A stretch of 8,013 nucleotides of DNA from Clostridiales bacterium. Its GTDB lineage: Bacteria > Bacillota > Clostridia > Christensenellales > Pumilibacteraceae. Positions 1 to 4,666 of this stretch are shown piece by piece. The position numbers and the translations under genes are program-made. Below the pieces are notes generated by a model. It was not told the origin of the DNA. It ran no database searches and saw nothing but the letters and a program-made list of their open reading frames with translations. Location of the stretch: NCBI GenBank assembly GCA_029069015.1, contig JAIEBL010000088.1, positions 1 through 8,013 on the forward strand. Direction: 5' to 3'. Position 1 is the first letter of the stretch; every line of letters begins with the position of its first letter.

Positions 1-1
1 G

Positions 2-1150
2 ATCGATTGCAAGTACCTTTCCAAGCTCGATTCGCTGCTTTCCGAGCAGGACGCCGCGCCGCTCAAATATAAGCCGTTCCGCGCAAAGACCGTAAAGGAA
101 GAGGGGAGTCTTATCAATCGCGTGCTCAGCAAAGACATCTTCCTTTCCTATCCGTACGACAGCTTTTCCACGCTCGTGCGCCTTTTGGACGAGTGCGCCG
201 AAAGTAAGGAAGTCGCGTCCATCAAAATCACCATCTACCGCCTGGACGCGCATTCGCGTATTGTAGACGCGCTCAAAAAGGCGAGCGAGAACGGCATAGA
301 CGTGACGGTCGTTATCGAACTTTGCGCGCGCTTCGACGAGGAGAACAACCTCTACTTTGCGAACGTGCTCAAAGAAGCGGGCTGTACGATTTTCTACGGC
401 GTGGGCAACTACAAGGTGCACTCCAAGATCGTATCCATCGTGCTCAACCGCGGCGGCGAAGTCAAGTATATCACGCACCTCGGCACGGGCAACTACAATG
501 AGGTGACGAGCCGCATCTACACCGACCTCAACGTCATCACCGCAAACGACGAAATCGGCGAGGACGGTGCGGCGTTCTTCCGCAATTTGGCGATCGGCAA
601 TATCGAGCAGGACTATCAGAAGCTGCTCATTGCGCCGCACTCGTTAAAGAGCGGGCTCATCAAATACGTTGACCGCGAGATCGAGAAAGCAAAGAAAGGC
701 AAACCCGCCGCGATCTACGCGAAGATGAACAGCCTGACCGACCTCGATATGATCAACCGTTTTATCGAGGCGAGCAAGGCGGGCGTCAAAGTGCAGCTTG
801 TGGTGCGTGGTATTTGCTGCTTGCTTCCGGGGATCGAGGGCAAGACCGAGAACATCCGCGTCGTCAGCATCGTAGGGCGGTTTTTGGAGCACTCGCGCAT
901 CTATGCGTTCGGCGAGGGCGAGCACGTCTTTATTTCCTCCGCCGACCTCATGACGCGCAACACCGACAAACGCGTGGAGATCGCAACGCCTTTGCTCGAT
1001 TCCGAGATCCGCGCCACCGTCTTCAAAAAACTCAAAACCATTCTTTCCGACAACGTGAAAGCACGCGAGCTCTGCGCCGACGGCACGTATCGTCCTGTCG
1101 CGGTAAAAGAGGGCGAACCGATGGTCAACAGTCAAGAGGATTTGCTATAG
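2..1150 (+). CDS. ppk1: Polyphosphate kinase 1 (Ppk1), C-terminal part, 5' end outside window
   Basis: Ppk1 reversibly transfers the ATP gamma-phosphate to inorganic polyphosphate through a phosphohistidine. The reading frame is already open at base 2, so the gene starts upstream. The GTG at 122 is an internal valine, not a start. About 382 residues are visible; family members are usually near 700, so the N-terminal and head domains are missing. What remains is the pair of phospholipase-D-like C domains. Conserved blocks are VVIELCARFDEENN, the KVHSK block with the expected phosphorylated histidine (codon 419-421), HLGTGNYNE followed by RIYTDLN, the LVRGICCLLPG block, the second active-site histidine in LEHSRIY (codon 890-892), and SSADLMTRN with RVEIATPLLD. 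Both catalytic histidines are present and no frameshift is seen. The gene ends in TAG, followed by an intrinsic terminator, so it is the last gene of its transcript. No ppx/gppA neighbour follows. Identity is very secure. Confidence 0.97.
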   Translation: MDCKYLSKLDSLLSEQDAAPLKYKPFRAKTVKEEGSLINRVLSKDIFLSYPYDSFSTLVRLLDECAESKEVASIKITIYRLDAHSRIVDALKKASENGIDVTVVIELCARFDEENNLYFANVLKEAGCTIFYGVGNYKVHSKIVSIVLNRGGEVKYITHLGTGNYNEVTSRIYTDLNVITANDEIGEDGAAFFRNLAIGNIEQDYQKLLIAPHSLKSGLIKYVDREIEKAKKGKPAAIYAKMNSLTDLDMINRFIEASKAGVKVQLVVRGICCLLPGIEGKTENIRVVSIVGRFLEHSRIYAFGEGEHVFISSADLMTRNTDKRVEIATPLLDSEIRATVFKKLKTILSDNVKARELCADGTYRPVAVKEGEPMVNSQEDLL

Positions 1151-1177
1151 ATCGCGCAAACATTATACGAACAACAC

Positions 1178-1219
1178 AAAAAAGGGTAGTAGTGAAAAAC
1201 TGCTACCTTTTTGTTTTTT
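1178..1219 (+). terminator. Intrinsic terminator after ppk1
   Basis: GGTAGTAG (1185-1192) pairs with CTGCTACC (1200-1207) as an 8-bp stem with one G-U pair and a 7-nt loop. An A-run precedes it and the tract TTTTTGTTTTTT (1208-1219) follows. It lies 28-69 nt after the ppk1 stop codon. Confidence 0.85.
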
Positions 1220-1233
1220 GATGGAGCTCCTCA

Positions 1234-1315
1234 TGTCACCTCGACCGAAGCGAAGCGGAGCGGAGAGGTCTCTTTTGAGATTTCTCGACTTCGCTCCGCT
1301 CCGCTCGAAATGACA
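1234..1315. repeat. Large palindromic REP-like repeat ("CHFERS"-type)
   Basis: Two 39-nt arms (1234-1272 and 1277-1315) around a TTTT loop are complementary at 29 of 39 positions, and most mismatches are transitions that allow G-U pairs. The outer ends are TGTCA and TGACA. The right arm carries CTCGAAATGACA, which in reverse reads TGTCATTTCGAG. Reverse-strand translation gives peptides of the form CHFERSGAKSRN, a spurious signature I recognise from a dispersed intergenic repeat found in many bacterial genomes. It sits between the convergent ends of ppk1 and the XRE gene, a typical REP location, and could stop transcription from either side. It is non-coding. The family name is from memory; the palindrome is seen directly. 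Confidence 0.8.
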
Positions 1316-1367
1316 GGGGGTAGGATGTGGTGACAGGCAGGGGGATGGGCGCAAGAACGGTCGCATC

Positions 1368-1664
1368 TCAGCCGATCGACCGCAGTATCGTTAAAACCGC
1401 TTCTTTCTGTTCGTCGGATAGTGCGCGCACGCGTCGCAAAATTTCGTTTTCGTATTCGTTGTCGGGGTCGTTCTCTTGGAAAAATTCCGCCAGCGTTATG
1501 TGGAAGGCGTCGCAGATGGCGCGCAAGGTGGAGAGCTTGGGTTCGTTTTTTCTGCTGAATAAGTTGTTGACCGTCGATTGGGTCAACATAGATTCCATTG
1601 CCAAACCGTTGACCGACCAACCGCGTTCCTTGCGTAGTCGGTCGATTTTTTCTATTACGTCCAT
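1368..1664 (-). CDS. XRE-family (Cro/CI-type) transcriptional regulator
   Basis: This is a 98-residue DNA-binding repressor-type protein. Residues about 5-62 form a five-helix Cro/CI helix-turn-helix domain: an N-terminal helix (IDRLRKERGW), the HTH (SVNGLAMESMLTQSTVNNLFSRK, about 17-39), then STLRAICDAFHITLAEFF, the usual end of an XRE domain. The rest is a short acidic linker and one helix (LSDEQKEAVLTILRSIG), so there is no peptidase, sensor or metal-binding domain. The start is the ATG at 1664-1662, preceded by GGAGG (plus-strand 1670-1674) with 5-nt spacing. The gene is divergent from the leucine-rich-repeat gene, and the shared 180-bp spacer holds three regularly spaced palindrome-like sites. 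Autoregulation plus control of the neighbour is therefore the likely role (inference). Its effector or inducer is not apparent from sequence. Confidence 0.92.
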   Translation of the reverse strand: MDVIEKIDRLRKERGWSVNGLAMESMLTQSTVNNLFSRKNEPKLSTLRAICDAFHITLAEFFQENDPDNEYENEILRRVRALSDEQKEAVLTILRSIG

Positions 1665-1692
1665 TGCTGCCTCCGTTCATTTGTTTTAGTGT

Positions 1693-1698
1693 ATTATA
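1693..1698 (-). promoter_or_regulatory. Probable -10 element of the XRE gene promoter
   Basis: On the minus strand this reads TATAAT, a perfect -10 hexamer, 28 bp before the XRE start codon and just upstream of its GGAGG site. No good TTGACA-like -35 exists at 16-18 bp spacing, so the promoter would be weak or activator-dependent. The first operator-like site (1699-1714) abuts it, where a bound protein would block RNA polymerase. Confidence 0.45.
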
Positions 1699-1758
1699 TA
1701 ACGGAATTGGGTTAATAAGGTAACCTATAATAGTTGACAATATAACCCGAATGGGTTA
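1699..1758. promoter_or_regulatory. Three operator-like sites at 22-bp intervals
   Basis: The best site is TAACCC-GAAT-GGGTTA (1743-1758), a perfect 6-4-6 inverted repeat. Exactly 22 and 44 bp upstream lie degenerate versions of the same 16-bp layout: TAACCT-ATAA-TAGTTG (1721-1736) and TAACGG-AATT-GGGTTA (1699-1714). The 22-bp step is close to two helical turns, so all three would lie on the same DNA face, as in cooperative CI/Cro-type operators. Site 3 lies inside the rightward promoter, between -35 and -10. Site 1 abuts the leftward -10. The obvious candidate binder is the adjacent XRE protein (inference). Confidence 0.7.
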
Positions 1759-1762
1759 AAAT
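1734..1762 (+). promoter_or_regulatory. Sigma-A-like promoter for the leucine-rich-repeat gene
   Basis: TTGACA (1734-1739), a 17-bp spacer, then TAAAAT (1757-1762). Transcription should begin near 1769, leaving roughly 90 nt of leader. The perfect operator-like palindrome 1743-1758 fills the spacer and overlaps the -10, so binding there should repress. Confidence 0.8.
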
Positions 1763-1857
1763 ATTCTAAAAAGAGAAATGTTGCAGTGGCTTTGCGCGTA
1801 TAAACCTATACAAACTATATTACAGGCCGGTGCGGCATAAACGGATTGAGTGATCTT

Positions 1858-2691
1858 ATGAGCTACGGCAAATCGATAAAGACGCGTGCGTTAGGCGAGA
1901 AAGCAATAGCGGATACTCTCGTTATCCCGAGCGGCGCAACGGCAATCCCAGACTTTGCTTTCTCCGGTTGCGGGAAGCTTACGGGCATGAACGTGCCGAG
2001 CGGCGTGACAAGTATCGGTCATTGCGCTTTTTCCGGTTGCGGAAAGCTTACGAGCATAACGATTCCGCAGTCGGTAACGGGGATAGAAGACAGGGCATTC
2101 GAGAGTTGCGGAAAACTTGTACACATAGAAATACCGAACAGCGTAACGAGTATCGGGGAGAGGGCGTTCGAGTGTTGCCGTAACCTTAAGAGCATTACGA
2201 TTCCCGGTAGCGTGACGCGTATCGGGAAGTATGCGTTCTCCAATTGCGACAGTTTGCAATACAACGAATACGACAACAGTTACTATTTGGGAAACAGCGA
2301 AAACCCGTACGTGGTATTGATAAAAGCAGAGAATAAAAATATAACTTCTTGCGCGGTCAATAGCGGAACGAATATACTGTACGGTTATGCATTTTGCTAT
2401 TGCCGCGCGTTGACGGATTTAACCTTTGCCGAAAACAGTCGGTTGACGAGTATCGGGAGTTGCGTGTTTTACGATTGTGAGAGCCTAAGGGCTATAACGA
2501 TACCGCAGTCGGTAACGAGTATCGGGGAAAGCGCATTCTACGGTTGCAGTCGCTTGACGCGCATCGCGTATAAGGGGACGAAAACGCAGTGGAGAGAAAT
2601 AAGTAAGGGCTACCATTGGAACTGTCATACAGGCGATTACACCGTTACTTGTACCGACGGGATGCTCTCTAAGAGCGCAAGCGAACAATAA
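1858..2691 (+). CDS. BspA-type leucine-rich repeat (LRR_5) protein
   Basis: A 277-residue protein made almost entirely of 23-residue LRR_5 repeats of the form LTSITIPxSVTSIGxxAFxGCxx. In the first block the repeat cysteine recurs at residues 38, 61, 84, 107 and 130, exactly 23 apart. An interruption typical of this family (YNEYDNSYYLGNSENPYVVLIKA) follows, then more repeats with cysteines at 182, 207 and 230. A C-terminal cap contains YKGTKTQWREISKG and TVTCTDG. No signal peptide, membrane segment or cell-wall anchor is visible, unlike many secreted BspA relatives, so the location is uncertain and may be cytoplasmic. LRR_5 proteins generally bind other proteins; the partner is unknown. I chose ATG 1858 because GTGATC (1850-1855) matches the 3' extension of the Shine-Dalgarno consensus at good spacing. 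An in-frame TTG at 1846 is the alternative and adds four residues. It is divergent from the XRE gene and followed by its own terminator. Confidence 0.9.
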   Translation: MSYGKSIKTRALGEKAIADTLVIPSGATAIPDFAFSGCGKLTGMNVPSGVTSIGHCAFSGCGKLTSITIPQSVTGIEDRAFESCGKLVHIEIPNSVTSIGERAFECCRNLKSITIPGSVTRIGKYAFSNCDSLQYNEYDNSYYLGNSENPYVVLIKAENKNITSCAVNSGTNILYGYAFCYCRALTDLTFAENSRLTSIGSCVFYDCESLRAITIPQSVTSIGESAFYGCSRLTRIAYKGTKTQWREISKGYHWNCHTGDYTVTCTDGMLSKSASEQ

Positions 2692-2707
2692 AAAGGAGTA
2701 GCAAACG

Positions 2708-2747
2708 CCTACCGCAAACGTATTACGGCGGTAGGTTTTTTGTTTTT
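2708..2747 (+). terminator. Intrinsic terminator after the LRR gene
   Basis: CCTACCGC (2708-2715) pairs perfectly with GCGGTAGG (2728-2735). An inner CGT/ACG pairing can extend it. It is followed by TTTTTTGTTTTT (2736-2747) and begins 16 nt after the stop codon. Confidence 0.9.
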
Positions 2748-2811
2748 GGGCGGCTCCGTTGCTTCGCTCCGTGGCGTTCGCGCTCCGCGCTCGGCTGAGC
2801 GAAATGACAGA
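2748..2811. repeat. Degenerate second copy of the REP-like repeat
   Basis: It shares CTTCGCTCCG and the terminal GAAATGACAG with the right arm of the palindrome at 1234-1315, in the same orientation, and contains internal CGCTC/GAGCG inverted pairs. The left arm is not well preserved. A forward ORF through it (2740-2934) has no ribosome binding site and is not credible. Confidence 0.6.
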
Positions 2812-2845
2812 ATAGCAGAAGGTTTTCGTTTCTATGAAAAATCGC

Positions 2846-2875
2846 TTGCGTGCATTATCGCATTCATGCTACAAT
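2846..2875 (+). promoter_or_regulatory. Promoter of the B12 uptake operon
   Basis: TTGCGT (2846-2851), an 18-bp spacer and TACAAT (2870-2875). TG at 2867-2868 gives an extended -10 (TGC-TACAAT). Transcription would start near 2882, about 60 nt before the cobalamin riboswitch core. It is the only convincing promoter found between the LRR terminator and the lipoprotein gene. Confidence 0.65.
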
Positions 2876-2905
2876 TGTTTTACAATCAAACGCAAACGCC
2901 GAGTT

Positions 2906-2934
2906 TTAAAGAGCGCAATAAAAGTGCTCTTTAA
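2906..2934 (+). other. 5' leader hairpin before the riboswitch
   Basis: TTAAAGAGCGC (2906-2916) pairs with GTGCTCTTTAA (2924-2934): 11 bp with one G-U pair and an AATAAAA loop. It lies close to the predicted transcript 5' end and may protect the RNA or form a 5' peripheral stem of the riboswitch. There is no T-tract, so it is not a terminator. Confidence 0.6.
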
Positions 2935-2935
2935 A

Positions 2936-3053
2936 GAAAGCAGGGGAAGTGCGGTGAAAATCCGTCGCAACCGTCATTACCGTAAAGCCGAAGTAAACGC
3001 GTACAATGTTCGTGCGTACCTTACTTCGGGTCAAGTCGGATAGCCTGCCCGTT
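2936..3053 (+). promoter_or_regulatory. Cobalamin (vitamin B12) riboswitch
   Basis: Hallmarks in order are GGGGAA (2943-2948), GGTGAAAATCC (2953-2963), a CCGTCATTACCGTAA segment where the core normally has a CCACTGTAA-like sequence, a variable arm closed by CCGAAGTAA/TTACTTCGG (perfect 9 bp), and the B12-box-like end AAGTCGGATAGCCTGCC (3033-3049). GCAGG (2940-2944) can pair with CCTGC (3044-3048) to close the domain. The short single variable arm suggests a compact variant. The genes downstream, a DUF4430 lipoprotein and an ECF S component, fit cobalamin control. By family knowledge, bound cobalamin should reduce expression. A covariance-model search was not possible here. Confidence 0.87.
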
Positions 3054-3055
3054 TG

Positions 3056-3415
3056 TATGTGTATGCCGAAAGTTCCTTGGGCAAGCGGAAGGAAGGTCAG
3101 CGGAGCGGTACCCAGCCGAACACGGTTTTGTGCGGCAAAAAGCGATTGATACGGCGTTAAAGCCCTTGACAAGGCTACCAAGCCTTGTCTGCGGACTTTG
3201 CCTTGTCTAAATACGCTTTTTGCTCGCCCAAAACTGCGAAGCACCCCACAGCGAGGAAATTTCGAGTGATTTGTGACAAAAGTGACGAAATCGTAGCAAG
3301 AGCACGACTGAGGAGCTTTTGTCGAAAAGCGCCGAAATTAACCGCTGTGGGGCGGGTTCAGTTGGAGTACCGCTCCGCTAGGGCAAGGATGCATTTTGTA
3401 TGCGTTCTTGTTTTG
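3056..3415 (+). ncRNA. Large structured leader RNA of unknown class
   Basis: This 360-nt stretch has no credible gene but dense complementarity. Perfect pairs are AGCGGAGCGGTAC (3099-3111) with GTACCGCTCCGCT (3367-3379), 13 bp; GCAAAAAGCG (3135-3144) with 3214-3223; GACAAGGC (3168-3175) with 3182-3189; CCCCACAGCG (3244-3253) with 3343-3352; AATTTCG (3258-3264) with 3333-3339; GACAAAAG (3275-3282) with 3316-3323. TTGGGC (3077-3082) with GCCCAA (3226-3231) would cross the 13-bp helix as a pseudoknot. A hairpin at 3385-3411 follows. I see no rnpB, tmRNA, 6S or T-box signature. It lies between the B12 riboswitch and a terminator, so it may be a long expression platform, a second regulatory RNA, or an inserted palindromic element. 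Confidence 0.55.
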
Positions 3416-3459
3416 CCGTCGTCCCGTTTTTGAGGGGCGGCGGTTTTTGTTTGTTTTTT
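3416..3459 (+). terminator. Intrinsic terminator in the leader, just before the lipoprotein gene
   Basis: CCGTCGTCCC (3416-3425) pairs along its full length with GGGGCGGCGG (3434-3443), with two G-U pairs and an 8-nt loop, then TTTTTGTTTGTTTTTT (3444-3459). Only 34 nt separate it from the ATG at 3494 and no promoter lies between. It most likely acts as the regulated terminator of the B12 operon leader. Confidence 0.9.
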
Positions 3460-3493
3460 AAAAGGAAATACAAAAAAGAAGGAGTATAGACAA

Positions 3494-4030
3494 ATGAAAA
3501 AGAAAAGAATCGTTTTGCTATTCGTAGCATTGATGGTGAGTATGCTGTGCTTCACGGCATGCGGCGATAAAGGCGACGCGCTTTCGGGTTCGATGCGCAT
3601 CGTGATCGCCACGGACGCGCAGAGCGAAGCAAAGGTCATCGAAGTATCCCTGGACGGGTATACGAGCAGTGACAGCGTGATGGACGTTCTCGATAAGCTC
3701 GCGGACGAGAAAAAGCTTTGCTACAAGGGGAGCAAAGGCGTGTACGGCATTTATCTGACCGCGCTCGGCGTGCCCGTGGAAAGCACGTACGGCGGCGAAA
3801 CGAGCCTTGTCGACAGCTACATTCTGGAAGAAAGCCTTGCCGCGCATAAGTCGCTCTACACCTATACCAACGTGGAGGCAGACAAGCTGGAAACCAAGCC
3901 GGACGCTGCCTATCAGGCGATGACGGTCGAATACGACGGGCAGACGCTGACCGAATCGATGAACGGCGTCTCGAAGATGCAGATCCGCGACGGGGCGGTC
4001 ATCTACTTTACCTATCTGATCTGGGGATAA
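3494..4030 (+). CDS. DUF4430 lipoprotein, probable extracellular cobalamin-binding protein
   Basis: A 178-residue secreted lipoprotein. The start is well supported by GAAGGAG (3478-3484) before ATG. Residues 1-22 form a lipoprotein signal peptide (KKKR, a hydrophobic run, then FTAC) with the lipidated cysteine at 23, so the mature protein should be anchored to the outer face of the membrane. Residues about 34-178 resemble DUF4430, related to the C-terminal domain of eukaryotic transcobalamin and intrinsic factor: VIEVSLDGYTSSDSVMDVLDKL, a central YGIYLTALGVPVES, then LYTYTN and the closing MNGVSKMQIRDGAVIYFTYL. The gene follows a cobalamin riboswitch and terminator and lies 3 bp before an ECF S component. 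The inference is that it captures cobalamin and delivers it to the transporter. Binding of another corrinoid or vitamin is possible, and the ligand residues cannot be verified by eye. Confidence 0.85.
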   Translation: MKKKRIVLLFVALMVSMLCFTACGDKGDALSGSMRIVIATDAQSEAKVIEVSLDGYTSSDSVMDVLDKLADEKKLCYKGSKGVYGIYLTALGVPVESTYGGETSLVDSYILEESLAAHKSLYTYTNVEADKLETKPDAAYQAMTVEYDGQTLTESMNGVSKMQIRDGAVIYFTYLIWG

Positions 4031-4033
4031 ACC

Positions 4034-4591
4034 GTGGCGCACGGCGAAAGAAAAAGCGGGGCGGTACAGTCCGCCCGTTCTCTGGCGTATGCGGGCGCGA
4101 TGACGGGCGTGCTGCTTGCAGCGCAGTTTGCGCTGTCGGGCGTGCAAGGCGTGGAAGTCGTGACCGTGCTGTTTTTGACGTTCTGCGTCGCTTGCGGCGT
4201 GCGCCTCGGGCTCATCGTTGCGAACGCTTTTTCTTTGATTCGCTGTTTTCTGTTCGGGTTCTTTCCCAACGTAGTCGCACTGTATCTTATATACTATAAT
4301 CTGTTTGCCGTGGTCTTCGGGCTTTTGGGAAGGGGCACGGCACGGCTTTCCGTACCCGCGCGCATTGCGCTGTTTACGGGCGTCGCCGTTTTGATGACGG
4401 CGCTCTTTACCTTTTTGGACGATATGATTACGCCGTTGATGCTCGGCTATACGAAAAAGAGCGCGACGGCGTATTTTTATGCCTCGCTTCTGACAATGAT
4501 CGTGCAGTGCGTTTGCGCCGCCGTTACCGTGGCGGCGTTGTGGTATCCGCTGAGCCGCGCGTTCTCGCGTCTGCGCGTATCTAAGGTTTAA
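4034..4591 (+). CDS. ECF transporter S component, probable cobalamin specificity subunit
   Basis: A 185-residue integral membrane protein with about six hydrophobic segments, the usual size and topology of an energy-coupling-factor S component. The first helix (about 15-37) has small residues at four-residue spacing (LAYAGAMTGVLLAAQ), consistent with the AxxxA docking motif for EcfT. VEVVTVLFLTFCVACGVRLG and the following LFGFFPN region resemble S components found beside DUF4430 lipoproteins. It starts with GTG at 4034, only 3 bp after the lipoprotein stop, with GGGGA (4023-4027) overlapping that gene's end, so translation is probably coupled. Substrate assignment to cobalamin rests on the riboswitch and partner, not on residues. 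No EcfA/EcfA'/EcfT genes are present, so it should share an energizing module encoded elsewhere. It could be CbrT- or CblT-like; I do not assign a symbol. Confidence 0.82.
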   Translation: MAHGERKSGAVQSARSLAYAGAMTGVLLAAQFALSGVQGVEVVTVLFLTFCVACGVRLGLIVANAFSLIRCFLFGFFPNVVALYLIYYNLFAVVFGLLGRGTARLSVPARIALFTGVAVLMTALFTFLDDMITPLMLGYTKKSATAYFYASLLTMIVQCVCAAVTVAALWYPLSRAFSRLRVSKV

Positions 4592-4628
4592 AAAGAAAGA
4601 GGCAATGCGGAAAAAGAGGAATGGGATA

Positions 4629-4657
4629 TTGACAAAATGCGGAAAATAATGTATACT
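4629..4657 (+). promoter_or_regulatory. Strong promoter of the adhE operon
   Basis: A perfect TTGACA (4629-4634), a 17-bp spacer and TATACT (4652-4657). The start site should be near 4664, giving a leader of about 78 nt. It is the closest match to the sigma-A consensus in the window. The stretch from the ECF gene stop (4591) to here shows no clear terminator, so some readthrough from the B12 operon is possible. Confidence 0.9.
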
Positions 4658-4666
4658 TGGAAATGG

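Noticed and set aside
122..1150. A complete gene starting at GTG 122
   Set aside because: The frame stays open to base 2 and its upstream residues continue the Ppk1 sequence. The protein would otherwise lack half of the family length.
1231..1740. 169-codon minus-strand frame overlapping the XRE gene
   Set aside because: A different frame from the clear XRE protein. It runs through the palindromic repeat and the operator region and lacks any domain.
1960..2270. Tandem ~69-nt periodicity that might suggest a CRISPR or satellite
   Set aside because: The period equals 23 codons and the repeats are degenerate and coding; it is the LRR_5 repeat unit.
2740..3043. Short forward frames 2740-2934 and 2834-3043
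   Set aside because: The first lies over the REP-like repeat and promoter, the second over the promoter and cobalamin riboswitch. Neither has a ribosome binding site or protein-like conservation.
3358..3380. Possible T-box antiterminator (GGAGTACCGC resembling GGTNACCGC)
   Set aside because: The full AGGGTGGNACCGCG element is absent, no stem I/specifier pattern is visible upstream, and the downstream genes are transporter genes next to a clear cobalamin riboswitch.
3056..3415. RNase P RNA, tmRNA or group II intron
   Set aside because: No GAGGAAAGTCC-type RNase P blocks, no tRNA-like TTCGA...CCA end, and no domain V hairpin or intron-encoded protein.
3185..3433. 82-codon forward frame in the B12 leader
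   Set aside because: It starts at TTG without a ribosome binding site, and its sequence is fully explained by paired RNA helices and the terminator it runs into.
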